Shown: positions 8,394 through 17,838, counted from the stretch's first letter. The stretch: DNA of 64,000 bases from Sphingomonas arenae (GCF_016924655.1 NZ_JAFFJU010000001.1:1054001-1118000), one strand, 5' to 3'. The notes: generated by a model not told the origin, from the sequence alone. Translations and numbers: made by a program.

Positions 8394-10761
8394 GGCGCGC
8401 GCCCAGCTTCGTCGCGGCGCCCACGATCCGCTCGCTGACCGCGCTGATCTCGGCCTCGGTCAGCGTCTTCTCCGTCGGCTGCAGCACAATCTCCACCGCC
8501 AGGCTCAGCTCGCCGCCTTCCGGCTGATATCGGTCAAAGACGCGCGCGCCCGTGATCAGAGCCCTGTCGGCGCCGCGGATGGCGCGAACCAGCTGGTCGG
8601 CGGCAAGCTCGAGCGGAACGACGAAGGCGAAGTCGCGGGTGATCGCCTGCAGCGCCGGCGGCGTGAAGGCCGGGCGGGCTCGGCCGCTCGTGCGCTGGGC
8701 TGGGATGGCGTCGAGGTAAATCTCCGCTGCCTGTGTTCCCGCTGGCACGTCGAACCGCCTGGCAACGCGCGGGTGCATCTCGCCGAAGCTGGCAACGATT
8801 GTCTTGGGCCCGAGCCCCAGCTTCGCCGACCTGCCCGGGTGCCAAGTCGGACCCGCGTCCGCGAACACCTGCAGGTTGGCGACCGGCGCGCCGACTGAGT
8901 CGAGCAGGGCGAGCACCTCCGCCTTGGCGTCATAGGGCGAGAAGGGCCGCGCCTTGCCGCTCTGCCAGTCACGCGGAATTGCCTCTCCCGCCAGCAGGAT
9001 TCCGACGGTCGGCTTCTCACCGCCCGGCAGGTAGCGGCGGCCAAGCTCGAACAGCCGGACGGAGGAGGCGCCGCGGTCGAGGTTGCGGCGCGCAGCCGCT
9101 AGCAGTCCCGGGAGGAGCGAGGGCCGCATGACCTTCATGTCCTCGCTGATCGGATTGGCCAGGATCCACGCCGGCTCTTGCAGGTCGCGCCCGAACGGAG
9201 CAGCTTCCTCTTCGGCGATAAAGCTCCACGTAACGGCCTCGTCCAGTCCGCGCGCAGCGGCAGCACGGCGGACGCGACGCTCCATACGTTGCGACGGCGT
9301 GGCGGTCGGCCGGGCGACGCCGGGCGCGCGCTCCAACGGTGTGGCGGGCACACGGTCGAAGCCGTGTATGCGGGCGATCTCCTCGACGAGATCGGCCTCG
9401 CCATCGATGTCGGGCCGCCAGCCCGGCGGCACCCAGCCGGCAGTCTCGAGCGTAAAGCCGAGCCGCTCCAGGATAGCGGCCTGCTCGTCACCGGGGATGT
9501 GTACGCCGGCGAGGCTCTCCACCCGCTCCGGCCGCAGCGGCACGAACCGGGGAACCGTGATGTCGGCCCAGTCGGCTGCGCTCGCCAGCGTAATCTGCGA
9601 CGGCTCGCCCCCGCAGAGTTCGAGGATCATGGCAGTCGCCGCCTCGACCATTGGCTCCAACACCAACGGGTCCGCTCCGCGCTCAAAGCGGGCGCGGGCA
9701 TCGGTATGGATCTGGTGACGGCGACCGGCGGCACCGATCGTCTCCGGATCGAACCACGCGCATTCCAGCAGCACCTCCGTGGTGCCTTCCGACACGCCGG
9801 TGTCCTCGCCCCCGATCACGCCGCCCAGCCCGAGCACTCGCGCATCGTCCGCGATCACACAGTCGTCTGAGACAACTTCATATTCCTTGTCGTTAAGGGC
9901 AACGAACCGCTCGCCTGTGCGACCCCGTCGTGCCGTGATGCCGCCCTGAAGCTTGGCCGCGTCATAGACGTGCAGCGGCCGCGCCTGATCGATCGAGAAG
10001 AAGTTGGTGATGTCTACTAGCGCCGAGATCGGCCGCAGCCCAACGGCAATCAGCCGCTTGCGCAGCCACTCGGGGCTCGGGCCGTTCGTCACTCTGCGGA
10101 TGTAACGACCGGCAAAGGCGTGACAGCCGCTGCCGTCTTCCACGTGAATGGAGACAGGATTGGCGCAGCGGCTTTCCACAGGGCGGATCGGCTGCTCCCG
10201 CAGGCTGCCGAGTCCCGCTGCCGCGAGGTCGCGGGCGATGCCACGCACGCCAAGGCAGTCAGGCCGGTTCGGCGTCAAGGCAATGTCGAACACCGGATCG
10301 TCAAGTCCTGCGAAAGCGGCAAAGCTCTGCCCCACCGGCGCATCGGCAGGGAGCTCAATGATGCCATCATGCTCGTCCCCGAGTTCCAGCTCGCGCACGG
10401 AGCACATCATCCCGTTGGACTCGACCCCCCGGATCGCCGCGACCTTCAGGGTGAAACCGGAGCCCGGAACATAGGCGCCGGGAGGACCGAACACGCCCTT
10501 CATACCCGCGCGGGCGTTCGGGGCGCCGCACACCACCTGCAGCGGACCGTCGCCCGCATCGACGCTCAGCACCTGCAGCTTGTCAGCCTGCGGGTGGCGC
10601 TCGGCGGTGAGCACCTCGGCAACCACAAAGGGTGCGAGTGCTTCGGCCGGGTTGGTGACCTCCTCGACCTCCAGGCCGATGGCGGTCAGCTTGTCGGCGA
10701 TCTGCTGTACCGAGGCCTCCGTATCCAGGTGGTCGTACAACCATGACAGGGTGAACTTCAT
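8383..10761 (-). CDS. pheT: Phenylalanyl-tRNA synthetase beta subunit
   Basis: A 792-residue PheT, which forms the alpha2-beta2 enzyme with PheS. Domains in order: the N-terminal tRNA-binding EMAP-like domain (about 40-150, with HPQADKLQV), B3/B4 (about 210-375, carrying editing), B5 (about 400-470), the catalytic-like core (about 480-680), and the C-terminal ferredoxin-fold anticodon-binding domain (about 697-790, ending in a KLGARLRS tail). The start overlaps the pheS stop by four bases, so the two are coupled. The length is typical. The stop lies inside the end of convergent plsC. Confidence 0.97.
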   Translation of the reverse strand: MKFTLSWLYDHLDTEASVQQIADKLTAIGLEVEEVTNPAEALAPFVVAEVLTAERHPQADKLQVLSVDAGDGPLQVVCGAPNARAGMKGVFGPPGAYVPGSGFTLKVAAIRGVESNGMMCSVRELELGDEHDGIIELPADAPVGQSFAAFAGLDDPVFDIALTPNRPDCLGVRGIARDLAAAGLGSLREQPIRPVESRCANPVSIHVEDGSGCHAFAGRYIRRVTNGPSPEWLRKRLIAVGLRPISALVDITNFFSIDQARPLHVYDAAKLQGGITARRGRTGERFVALNDKEYEVVSDDCVIADDARVLGLGGVIGGEDTGVSEGTTEVLLECAWFDPETIGAAGRRHQIHTDARARFERGADPLVLEPMVEAATAMILELCGGEPSQITLASAADWADITVPRFVPLRPERVESLAGVHIPGDEQAAILERLGFTLETAGWVPPGWRPDIDGEADLVEEIARIHGFDRVPATPLERAPGVARPTATPSQRMERRVRRAAAARGLDEAVTWSFIAEEEAAPFGRDLQEPAWILANPISEDMKVMRPSLLPGLLAAARRNLDRGASSVRLFELGRRYLPGGEKPTVGILLAGEAIPRDWQSGKARPFSPYDAKAEVLALLDSVGAPVANLQVFADAGPTWHPGRSAKLGLGPKTIVASFGEMHPRVARRFDVPAGTQAAEIYLDAIPAQRTSGRARPAFTPPALQAITRDFAFVVPLELAADQLVRAIRGADRALITGARVFDRYQPEGGELSLAVEIVLQPTEKTLTEAEISAVSERIVGAATKLGARLRS

Positions 10762-11822
10762 GCGCCCACTCCCGCCGAGAGGGTGGGAATAGCGAGTGCC
10801 GCGAAGCCATAATGCTTCAGCCAGCGGATATCGCCGTCGAAGAACTGCCTTAGGTCATTCATCCCGTACTTTAGCATGGCGAGCCGATCGATGCCGGTGC
10901 CGAAAGCAAAGCCCTGCCACTCGTTCGGGTCGAGCCCGGCAGCCGCGATCACGCGCGGGTGGACCATGCCGCTGCCCAGCACCTCCATCCAGCCTTCCTG
11001 GCCGCCCACGACGCGCCGGCCTTTTTCCATCGACCAGCCGACATCGACCTCCGCCGACGGCTCGGTGAAAGGGAAGTAGCTCGGGCGCATGCGGATCGCG
11101 ATGTCGTCGCGTTCGAAGAAGGCCTTGAGGAAGGTCTCCAGCGTCCACTTGAGGTGACCAAGGTGAATGGCTCGGTCAATCACGATACCTTCGACCTGGT
11201 GGAACATCGGCGTATGCGTCGCGTCGCTGTCCGAGCGATAGACCCTGCCAGGAGCGATGACCCGCAATGGCGCGCCATGCTTCTCCATCGCGCGGATCTG
11301 CACCGGCGAAGTGTGGGTGCGCAGCACGCGCGCCGGCTCGCCATCCCGCGGCTCGCAATAAAAGGTGTCGTGCATGGCCCGCGCAGGGTGGCTCTCGGGC
11401 ATGTTGAGCGCGGTGAAATTGTACCAGTCCGTCTCGATCTCCGGACCCTCGGCGACCGCGAAACCTAGGTCGGCAAAGATCTCCGCCAGCTCGTCCATCA
11501 CCTGGCTGACGGGGTGGACGGTGCCCTGCGGCCGCTCGGGCGCGGGGAGAGAGAGGTCGAGCCGCTCGGTCGCGAGCCTGCGCTCGAGTTCGGCGGATAC
11601 CAGCTGTTCCTTACGCTCTGCGATCGCCTCCGTGACCCGCGCACGGACGCCCTGAATCTCCGGCCCGCGCACCTGCCGTTCGTCTGGCGTCATGCCGCCA
11701 AGCGTCTTCAGCAGGGCCGTCACCCAACCGTTCTTGCCCAGCGCTTCCACGCGCGCCGCGTCCAAGGCCTGCAGGTCGCCGGCGGCGGCAATCCGCCCGA
11801 GGGTCTGTTCCACGTCACTCAT
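10758..11822 (-). CDS. pheS: Phenylalanyl-tRNA synthetase alpha subunit
   Basis: A 354-residue PheS with an N-terminal coiled-coil region (about residues 1-85) and a class II aminoacyl-tRNA synthetase core. Recognisable blocks include [11 protein letters not shown] and [19 protein letters not shown]. They are followed by [25 protein letters not shown], and motif 3 in [17 protein letters not shown]. It is upstream of and coupled to pheT. On its 5' side is scfR (33 bases apart, same strand) rather than rplT, which usually precedes pheS, so its promoter must lie in or after scfR. Confidence 0.97.
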   Translation of the reverse strand: MSDVEQTLGRIAAAGDLQALDAARVEALGKNGWVTALLKTLGGMTPDERQVRGPEIQGVRARVTEAIAERKEQLVSAELERRLATERLDLSLPAPERPQGTVHPVSQVMDELAEIFADLGFAVAEGPEIETDWYNFTALNMPESHPARAMHDTFYCEPRDGEPARVLRTHTSPVQIRAMEKHGAPLRVIAPGRVYRSDSDATHTPMFHQVEGIVIDRAIHLGHLKWTLETFLKAFFERDDIAIRMRPSYFPFTEPSAEVDVGWSMEKGRRVVGGQEGWMEVLGSGMVHPRVIAAAGLDPNEWQGFAFGTGIDRLAMLKYGMNDLRQFFDGDIRWLKHYGFAALAIPTLSAGVGA

Positions 11823-11855
11823 GAGGCCGCGCTGTAGCGAGGCCTGCCGCGCCCG

Positions 11856-13286
11856 TCATCCCTGCGCGGTGGAACTGCTTTCGGCCACGAACGGATACGG
11901 TGAAACCGTCTTGCGGTTCTCGTGCACGGCGAGCTTGCGACCGGCCGGCGGGGTGGCGCGGTAGGCGCAGTCCATTCGCGGACAGATGGTGCAGGCCGGC
12001 CCGACGGGAGTCACGGGCGCATGGTCGAGGTCGATCCCCTCTGCGCAGTGCAGCTTGTGCGCGTAGGAAATATCGCAGCCCAGACCAATGGCCAGCAACC
12101 CGCCGGCAAGCTCCGCCTTGATCGGCCGCTCGATGGTTCGCGCAACCGTGAAGTAGCGGTGACCGTCGGGAGTTTCGATCAACTGGGTCACGACCTGACC
12201 TGCCGCCTGGAAGGCGGCGTGCAGGTTCCAGCGCGGACAGGTTCCGCCAAATCGCGAAAAGGGGAATTTCTCCCCCGCGTACCGCTTTGAGATGTTGCCG
12301 GCCGGGTCCACCCGCAGCATGAAGAACGGCACCCCGCGGGCGTTGGGCCGGTTGAGCGTGGTCAGGCGGTGGCACACCTGCTCCACATTCGCGCCATACT
12401 CGCCGCAAAGCCGATCGATTGAATAGTGCATCTCCTCTGCGGACCGGAGAAACTTGCCGTAGGGCATCATGATCGCCCCGGCGGCGTAGTTGGCGAGGCT
12501 CATCCGCAGCAGCTGGGCGATCCCTTCGTCCGGCGGTGCGGCCTCGTTGACCATCCGGTCCAGCAACCCCGCGAACTCGGCCGACGCCAATTGATAGGCG
12601 AGGGCAAACGTCCGGTTCTCGGCCCGCAGCTGGGATGATATGAGGAACACACGGCGCTCGGCATCATAAGTTTGGCTCAGATTGCCCATTGCCGACTGCG
12701 GCATGACCTGAGCCGTAATGCCCCACGCTTCCTTCAGCCGGCGTCGCAGCGGTTCCGCGACCGAAAGAGGGTCACTGAGCGCCCCACCCAGTGTCTCGGC
12801 CGCCTCTTCGAGTTCCGGATAGTAATTGCGATGCTGGTGGATGTAGTCGCGCACCCAGTTTTCCGGAGTCACCAGCGATCGCGGGTCGTCGGACTCGGGC
12901 ATGACCTGAAGCCGCTCGCTGTCCCGGAGCGCGCGGTAGAGCCGAGCCACCGCGTCCGCGATCGAGGGCGCGTTGTTCGCCAGTTCCGCCAGCTCGTAGC
13001 GAGGAACGCCCAAATCGTTGAGCAGAGGATCGCTGAAAATCTCGACTAGCGCTTCCGGCGACGTCTTGTGTCCGCCCGGTGATGCGAAGCTGACGATGTC
13101 GACCTGATATTTCTCAGCAAGCTTCAGCAGCAGCGCGGCCGTGACCGGACGCTGGTTGCGTTCCAAGTGATTGAGGTAGCTGGGACTGATCCCGAGGCTC
13201 TCCGCCATGGCTGTCTGCGACAGCTCGCGCTCACGCCGCAGACGGCGAAGTCGATGCCCAAGGAACAGCTTCTGGTCAGTCAACAT
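11856..13286 (-). CDS. XRE-type transcriptional regulator with ImmA/IrrE-like and DUF2083-like regions (ScfR/RamB type)
   Basis: A 476-residue regulator. The N-terminal helix-turn-helix is clear (RLRRERELSQTAMAESLGIS, then SYLNHLERNQRPVT, residues about 12-48). A long sensor region follows. The C-terminal domain holds a Cys cluster (CPRWNLHAAF near 350, then GLGCDI and ACTICPRMDC near 405-445), as in short-chain-fatty-acyl-CoA regulators of the ScfR/RamB family, which control glyoxylate and acetate metabolism. It is divergent from aceA, and the 131-base spacer holds two inverted repeats. This strongly suggests it regulates aceA-aceB; whether as activator or repressor cannot be told. Confidence 0.85.
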   Translation of the reverse strand: MLTDQKLFLGHRLRRLRRERELSQTAMAESLGISPSYLNHLERNQRPVTAALLLKLAEKYQVDIVSFASPGGHKTSPEALVEIFSDPLLNDLGVPRYELAELANNAPSIADAVARLYRALRDSERLQVMPESDDPRSLVTPENWVRDYIHQHRNYYPELEEAAETLGGALSDPLSVAEPLRRRLKEAWGITAQVMPQSAMGNLSQTYDAERRVFLISSQLRAENRTFALAYQLASAEFAGLLDRMVNEAAPPDEGIAQLLRMSLANYAAGAIMMPYGKFLRSAEEMHYSIDRLCGEYGANVEQVCHRLTTLNRPNARGVPFFMLRVDPAGNISKRYAGEKFPFSRFGGTCPRWNLHAAFQAAGQVVTQLIETPDGHRYFTVARTIERPIKAELAGGLLAIGLGCDISYAHKLHCAEGIDLDHAPVTPVGPACTICPRMDCAYRATPPAGRKLAVHENRKTVSPYPFVAESSSTAQG

Positions 13287-13307
13287 CCATCAAAGCTGTC
13301 AAAAAAC

Positions 13308-13334
13308 GAGCAATTGCTCAAGTCATATCATGAC
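13308..13334. promoter_or_regulatory. Two inverted repeats between scfR and aceA (candidate operator)
   Basis: A perfect 12-base palindrome GAGCAATTGCTC (13308-13319) is followed two bases later by GTCAT-ATC-ATGAC (13322-13334), a 5-base inverted repeat around a 3-base centre. Both lie in the short divergent spacer between the regulator and isocitrate lyase, where an operator is expected. The sequence resembles the general AT-centred palindromes of RamB-type regulators but is not an exact match to any site I can name. The role is inferred. Confidence 0.5.
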
Positions 13335-13417
13335 AAGCACGCCTTTTTTGCCGCGACCATCCGCGCAGGAGGTGAGTTGATGCGGATATTCCTTCAGATC
13401 TTCGGGTGAGTCGCTCC

Positions 13418-14698
13418 ATGGCAAGTTTTGACGAAGTCGTTTCCGCTCCGCCTGGCCGTTTCGACGGCATCGAACGTCCGTACAGCGTCGAGGACGTCAA
13501 GCGCCTGCGCGGTTCCGTGCCGATCGACTACACCCTCGCTCGCCGCGGGGCGCTCAAGCTGTGGGAGCTGCTCAAGGGGCAGGACGAGCCGGTCCGCGCT
13601 TTGGGCGCAGTCACCGGTAACCAGGCCATGCAGCAGGTTCGTGCGGGGCTGCAGGCCATCTACCTTTCCGGCTGGCAGGTCGCGGCCGACGCGAACACGG
13701 CCGGCGCCATGTATCCTGACCAGTCGCTCTATCCCGCCAACGCGGGGCCCGAACTGGCCCGGCGGATCAACCGCACGCTGCAGCGCGCCGACCAGATCGA
13801 GCATCTGGAGGGCGGCGCCAAGCGGGACTGGTTCGTGCCGATCGTCGCGGATGCGGAAGCCGGGTTCGGCGGGCCGCTGAACTGCTTCGAGATCATGAAG
13901 GCCTATATCGAGGCCGGCGCCGCGGGCGTGCACTTCGAGGACCAGCTCGCGTCCGAGAAGAAGTGCGGCCATCTCGGCGGCAAGGTGCTGATCCCGACTC
14001 AGGCGGCGATCCGCAACCTCGACTCGGCGCGGCTCGCGGCAGACATCTGCGGCGTGCCGACCGTGCTGGTCGCCCGCACCGATGCCGAAAGCGCCAAGCT
14101 CATCACCTCCGACGTGGACGAGCGCGACCGCCAGTTCATCACCGGCGAGCGCACGTCCGAGGGCTTCTTCCGGCTGCGCGAGGGCAGCGGCCTCGACCAT
14201 TGTATCGCCCGCGGTTTGGCGTTCGCTGAGCACGCCGACCTGCTGTGGTGGGAGACCAGCCACCCGGACTTGGAGGACGCCCGCAAGTTCGCGGAGGCGG
14301 TGCACAAGGTCCATCCGGGCAAGCTGCTCGCCTATAATTGCTCGCCCTCGTTCAACTGGGCGGCGAAGCTCGACGCTGACACGATCGCGAAGTTCCAGCG
14401 CGAGCTGGGAGCGATGGGCTACAAGTTCCAGTTCGTCACCCTCGCGGGCTTTCACGCGCTCAACCATGGCATGTTCGAATTGGCGAGCGGGTACCGCGAT
14501 CGCCACATGGCGGCCTACTCCGAACTGCAGCAGGCGGAGTTCGCGTCCGAAAAGGACGGCTACACCGCGACCCGCCACCAGCGCGAGGTCGGCACCGGCT
14601 ATTTCGACGCGATCGCCACTGCAGTCAGCGCCGGCCAGGCCTCGACCACTGCACTCAGCGAATCCACCGAAGCCGCCCAGTTCGTCGCGGCCGAGTAA
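13418..14698 (+). CDS. aceA: Isocitrate lyase
   Basis: A 426-residue first enzyme of the glyoxylate shunt, splitting isocitrate to glyoxylate and succinate. The catalytic KKCGH motif is at residues 181-185 with Cys183. WQVAADAN, the Mg-binding region [31 protein letters not shown] and YNCSPSFNW are all family blocks. The ATG at 13418 is preferred over the GTG at 13406; GGGTGAG lies 7 bases upstream. It forms a plus-strand unit with a DUF4170 gene and aceB and is divergent from the ScfR-type regulator, which probably tunes it to acetate or fatty acid growth. Confidence 0.97.
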   Translation: MASFDEVVSAPPGRFDGIERPYSVEDVKRLRGSVPIDYTLARRGALKLWELLKGQDEPVRALGAVTGNQAMQQVRAGLQAIYLSGWQVAADANTAGAMYPDQSLYPANAGPELARRINRTLQRADQIEHLEGGAKRDWFVPIVADAEAGFGGPLNCFEIMKAYIEAGAAGVHFEDQLASEKKCGHLGGKVLIPTQAAIRNLDSARLAADICGVPTVLVARTDAESAKLITSDVDERDRQFITGERTSEGFFRLREGSGLDHCIARGLAFAEHADLLWWETSHPDLEDARKFAEAVHKVHPGKLLAYNCSPSFNWAAKLDADTIAKFQRELGAMGYKFQFVTLAGFHALNHGMFELASGYRDRHMAAYSELQQAEFASEKDGYTATRHQREVGTGYFDAIATAVSAGQASTTALSESTEAAQFVAAE

Positions 14699-14710
14699 GG
14701 GAGAACACCG

Positions 14711-14908
14711 ATGGGACAGCGTTACTGGATCGTCGGCGGCGAATATGCCGACTGCGCGTTCAAGCAACTCCAGCCCGGGACCGAGCGGGTCAGCGGCCCG
14801 TTCCATGACGAGCTGAAGGCCCGCATGGAATGGCAGCGGCTGACCTTCCGCGACCATTGCGCGGCGACCGAGCGCTATTCCATCTGCGTCGAGCCGGAGG
14901 TTCGGTGA
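14711..14908 (+). CDS. DUF4170 domain small protein
   Basis: A 65-residue protein (begins GQRYWIVGGEY, ends YSICVEPEV) of the DUF4170 family, small soluble alphaproteobacterial proteins of unknown function. It has a good ribosome-binding site (GGGAGAAC, 5 bases before the ATG). Its stop overlaps the GTG start of aceB (GTGA at 14905-14908), so it is translationally coupled to malate synthase. Its fixed place between the two glyoxylate-shunt enzymes suggests a role in that pathway, but none is known. Confidence 0.85.
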   Translation: MGQRYWIVGGEYADCAFKQLQPGTERVSGPFHDELKARMEWQRLTFRDHCAATERYSICVEPEVR

Positions 14909-16497
14909 GCACGGTGCTCGACCGGCCCCGTCTCATTGCCGCGCCAACCGACGTCCAGGGGGCTGAGGAGATCCTCACCCCGGATGCGCTGGAGTTCCTG
15001 ACCGAGCTTCACGAGCGCTTCGAGGCGCGGCGGCAGTCGCTGCTGGGCGCACGTCTCGAGCGGCAGAAGCGCTATGATGCCGGTGAGCTTCCCGACTTCC
15101 CCGAAGCTACCCGCGAAATCCGCGAGAGTGAGTGGCGGGTCGGTGACATTCCGGCGGACCTCCAGGACCGTCGAGTGGAGATCACCGGGCCGACCAACGC
15201 CAAGATGGTCATCAACGCGCTGAACAGCGGCGCCAAGGTGTTCATGGCGGACTTCGAGGACGCCACCGCGCCGGCTTGGAATGAGCTACTGCAGGGCCAG
15301 GTGAACCTTCGCGCCCGCTGGCAGGGGAACCTCGGCTTCGCCGATCCGGCGAGCGGAAAGCAGTATGTGCTCGGCGAGCAGCCGGCCGTGTTGATCGTCC
15401 GCCCGCGCGGCTGGCACCTCGACGAGCGCCACCTCACCATCGATGGCGAGCCGATCAGCGGCAGCCTGTTCGATTTCGGCCTCTACTTCTGGCACAACGC
15501 GCGGGCCGCTCTGGCCGCGGGGTCCGGGCCCTACTTTTACCTGCCGAAGCTGGAGAGTCGGTTCGAGGCCGAGCTATGGAGCGAAGTGTTCGGCATCGCC
15601 GAGGCCAAGCTCCACCTGCCGCGCGGCACCATCAAGGCGACGGTGCTGATCGAGACGCTGCCCGCCGCCTTCGAGATGGACGAGATCCTGTTCGCGCTTA
15701 AGGAGAATATCGTCGGCCTGAATTGTGGACGCTGGGACTATATCTTCAGCTACATCAAGCGGTTCGGCCGCGATCCCTCCCGCCTGACGCCCGACCGCTC
15801 GGCCATGACAATGGATAAGGCGTTCCTCGCCGCTTACTCGCTGCGCCTGATCGCCACTTGTCACCGCCGCGGCGCGTTCGCCATGGGCGGCATGTCGGCC
15901 TTCATCCCGGTCAAAGGCGACGAGACGGCGAACCAGACGGCCATGGACAAGGTGCGAGCGGACAAGCTGCGCGAGGTCGGCAACGGCCACGATGGCACTT
16001 GGGTCGCGCACCCGGCGCTGGTGCCGGTCGCACTGGAAGCCTTCGCCAAGATGACCGGACCCAACCAGCTCGACCGCATGCCGGAGCGCGTGCCCGGCCG
16101 GGAGGAGATGCTGGAACTGCACACCGGGCCGCGCACCGAGGACGGTGCACGGGAGAACATCCGCGTCGGCGTCCAGTACCTCGCCGCGTGGCTGGACGGG
16201 CGCGGAGCCGTACCGCTCTACAATCTCATGGAAGATGCCGCCACCGCCGAGATCTGCCGCACGCAGCTGTGGCAGTGGCTTCGATTCGAAGCGCCCCTGG
16301 ACAATGCCTGTCCCGAGCAGGGTCGAGGGGGTCAGCGCTTCACTCGCGAACTGTTCGAGCGGCTGTTCGAGGCCGAGATGACAGCGCTGCCCGACGTACC
16401 GAACATCCAGGAAGCCGCAGCGCTGTTCCGCCGAATGATCCTGGATGAGGATTGCGAGGAGTTCCTGACGCTGCCGGCGTACCCGCTACTGGACTGA
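14905..16497 (+). CDS. aceB: Malate synthase A
   Basis: A 530-residue enzyme condensing glyoxylate and acetyl-CoA to malate. Family blocks include EITGPTNAKMVINALNSGA, MADFEDATAPAW, RPRGWHLDE, IKATVLIETLPAAFEMDEIL, LNCGRWDYIFSYIK and GGMSAFIP. The GTG start overlaps the DUF4170 stop; an open frame upstream is only a shadow of that gene. Oddity: about residues 468-475 (ACPEQGRG) sit between the blocks LWQWLRF...LDN and GQRFTRELF, which are contiguous in the family. The extra 24 bases resemble a dispersed repeat (see the repeat entry). The site is on a surface region near the C-terminal plug, so activity is probably kept. Confidence 0.96.
   Translation: MSTVLDRPRLIAAPTDVQGAEEILTPDALEFLTELHERFEARRQSLLGARLERQKRYDAGELPDFPEATREIRESEWRVGDIPADLQDRRVEITGPTNAKMVINALNSGAKVFMADFEDATAPAWNELLQGQVNLRARWQGNLGFADPASGKQYVLGEQPAVLIVRPRGWHLDERHLTIDGEPISGSLFDFGLYFWHNARAALAAGSGPYFYLPKLESRFEAELWSEVFGIAEAKLHLPRGTIKATVLIETLPAAFEMDEILFALKENIVGLNCGRWDYIFSYIKRFGRDPSRLTPDRSAMTMDKAFLAAYSLRLIATCHRRGAFAMGGMSAFIPVKGDETANQTAMDKVRADKLREVGNGHDGTWVAHPALVPVALEAFAKMTGPNQLDRMPERVPGREEMLELHTGPRTEDGARENIRVGVQYLAAWLDGRGAVPLYNLMEDAATAEICRTQLWQWLRFEAPLDNACPEQGRGGQRFTRELFERLFEAEMTALPDVPNIQEAAALFRRMILDEDCEEFLTLPAYPLLD
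16306..16329 (+). repeat. In-frame palindromic-repeat-like insertion inside aceB
   Basis: These 24 bases encode ACPEQGRG, which interrupts the conserved alignment between LDN and GQRFTRELF in malate synthase A. The DNA (TGTCCCGAGCAGGGTCGAGG core) resembles sphingomonad dispersed repeats of the form TGTCCTGAGC-n-AGTCGAAGG. The length is a multiple of three with no stop codon, so the frame is kept. The resemblance comes from memory of the repeat family, not a search. Confidence 0.55.
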
Positions 16498-16507
16498 CCT
16501 AAGAAAA

Positions 16508-16533
16508 AGGCGCCCCGGTTTCCCGAGGCGCCT
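16508..16533. terminator. Bidirectional intrinsic terminator between aceB and rplT
   Basis: The arms AGGCGCC (16508-16514) and GGCGCCT (16527-16533) form a strong stem, extended inward by CGG/CCG after one mismatch. On the plus strand it is followed by GCTTCTTTT. On the minus strand the A-rich run AAGAAAAA (16501-16508) supplies U residues. It therefore serves both aceB and the rpmI-rplT unit. Confidence 0.85.
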
Positions 16534-16537
16534 GCTT

Positions 16538-16553
16538 CTTTTCACGTGAAACG
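16538..16553. other. parS-like palindrome
   Basis: CTTTTCACGTGAAACG matches the chromosomal parS consensus (TGTTTCACGTGAAACA) at 13 of 16 positions and contains the perfect 12-base palindrome TTTCACGTGAAA (16540-16551). It is intergenic, between the terminator and the rplT stop. ParB binding is possible but true parS sites are usually closer to consensus. Confidence 0.4.
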
Positions 16554-16562
16554 TGAGCGGCT

Positions 16563-16952
16563 TTACGCGGTGGCTTGAATCGACCGGTCGCCGTCGTTCG
16601 GAAGGGCGGTCCTAGCCTGCGCGACCAGCGCCGCGAAAGCCGCGCCTTCGTGCATCGCCATGTCGGCCAAGACCTTCCGGTCGAGATCGACACCAGTCAG
16701 CTTCAGCGCGTGCATGAACTGACCGTAGGTCAGCCCTTCAACGCGGACGGCGGCATTGATGCGCTGGATCCAGAGAGCCCGGAAGCTCCGCTTCTTCACC
16801 TTGCGGTCGCGGTAGGCGTACTGCCCGGCCTTCTCGACCGCCTGGCGGGCGATGCGGATCGTGTTCTTGCGGCGGCCGTAATAGCCCTTGGCCTGTTCCA
16901 GGAGCCGCTTGTGCTTGGCGCGGGTGGTTACACCCCGCTTGACGCGTGCCAT
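16563..16952 (-). CDS. rplT: 50S ribosomal protein L20
   Basis: A 129-residue L20, an early assembly protein that binds 23S rRNA. The basic N-terminus ([24 protein letters not shown]) and the blocks [14 protein letters not shown] and YGQFMHALK are canonical. The C-terminus runs about ten residues past the common end ([12 protein letters not shown]). It lies 13 bases after rpmI on the same strand. Downstream on this strand is the glyoxylate cassette, not pheS. Confidence 0.98.
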   Translation of the reverse strand: MARVKRGVTTRAKHKRLLEQAKGYYGRRKNTIRIARQAVEKAGQYAYRDRKVKKRSFRALWIQRINAAVRVEGLTYGQFMHALKLTGVDLDRKVLADMAMHEGAAFAALVAQARTALPNDGDRSIQATA

Positions 16953-16965
16953 GGTCTAGCGCTCC

Positions 16966-17169
16966 TTACTTGAGGCCGTACGGGGCCCAGAGCTTCACGC
17001 GCGCCGTATCGGCGTCGGCGAGAACCTCGGTTCCACGATTCTGGCGGATATACTTGGCGTTGTGGCTGATCAGCCGGTGACGCTTGCCGGCGACGCCGTG
17101 CTTCACCTTCCCGGTCGCCGTGAGCTTGAAGCGCTTCTTCACGCCGCTCTTGGTCTTGAGCTTGGGCAT
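16966..17169 (-). CDS. rpmI: 50S ribosomal protein L35
   Basis: A 67-residue L35 ([20 protein letters not shown] at the front; KRHRLISHN in the middle). The start is at 17169 with AGGAGA 7 bases upstream; the open frame further upstream is not coding. First gene of the rpmI-rplT unit. The 142-base spacer to the divergent VOC gene must hold promoters for both directions. Confidence 0.98.
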   Translation of the reverse strand: MPKLKTKSGVKKRFKLTATGKVKHGVAGKRHRLISHNAKYIRQNRGTEVLADADTARVKLWAPYGLK

Positions 17170-17311
17170 TTTCGTCTCCTGTGAAGTCCTTGCGGACGAC
17201 GTTTCGCGAACTGCCACGGCAGCCCTCACTGGCCGGGCCGTTCGTTTTTCCATGAAGCTGGAAAGCGGGCGCCAATAGCGGCACTCTCCCCTTCTGACAA
17301 GGAGAGACGCG

Positions 17312-17737
17312 ATGAACCAGGACGACATGGGTCCGACCGGCGGCATTACCGCTCACCTGACCATCCCGGACGGCCGAGCGGCGGAAGCGATCGACTTCTA
17401 CCGCCGCGCGTTCGGCGCCGAGCCGGCGATGGAGCCAATGATGGGTGACGATGGCAAGCGGATCATGCACGCTCACCTGCGGCTGAATGGCGGCTCGCTG
17501 ATGCTCAACGACGACTTTCCCGAATATAGTGGCGGAAAGCCCGCTCCGAACGATGCCGTCACCCTGCACCTGCAGGTGACGGACGCGGATGCCGTCTTCA
17601 ATCAGGCGCTCGAGGCTGGCGCGACCGAGACGATGAAGCTCGAAGATCAGTTTTGGGGCGACCGCTACGGTCAGCTGCGCGACCCGTTCGGCTACACCTG
17701 GTCGATCGGCGCGCCGGCGGTGGACAAGCAGGATTAG
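17312..17737 (+). CDS. VOC family protein (glyoxalase/PhnB-like)
   Basis: A 141-residue protein of the vicinal-oxygen-chelate superfamily, PhnB-like branch. The repeated beta-alpha-beta pattern is visible: [21 protein letters not shown] at the front and [17 protein letters not shown] at the end. The typical metal ligands (His near residue 15, Glu/Asp elsewhere) are only partly evident. A strong ribosome-binding site (AAGGAGAG) precedes the ATG. The substrate is not predictable. It is followed by a palindromic repeat and a convergent SDR gene. Confidence 0.85.
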   Translation: MNQDDMGPTGGITAHLTIPDGRAAEAIDFYRRAFGAEPAMEPMMGDDGKRIMHAHLRLNGGSLMLNDDFPEYSGGKPAPNDAVTLHLQVTDADAVFNQALEAGATETMKLEDQFWGDRYGQLRDPFGYTWSIGAPAVDKQD

Positions 17738-17744
17738 CCGCACT

Positions 17745-17834
17745 CGTCATTCCCGCGGAGGCGGGAATCCATCGCCAACCCTTCAAAGGTGCGCGAACGG
17801 CACGAGATGGACTCCCGCCTTCGCGGGAGTGACG
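17745..17834. repeat. Dispersed palindromic repeat (CGTCATTCCCGCG family)
   Basis: Two 29-base arms, 17745-17773 and 17806-17834, are inverted copies of each other with 4 differences; each contains its own TCCCGCG-n-CGCGGGA-type hairpin. They flank a 32-base centre. The element fills the space between two convergent genes. A second copy lies at 24641-24730. It could act as a bidirectional transcription stop. Confidence 0.85.
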
Positions 17835-17838
17835 GTTC

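Noticed and set aside
13394-14857. 487-residue minus-strand frame opposite aceA
   Set aside because: Complete overlap with isocitrate lyase, which has all catalytic motifs.
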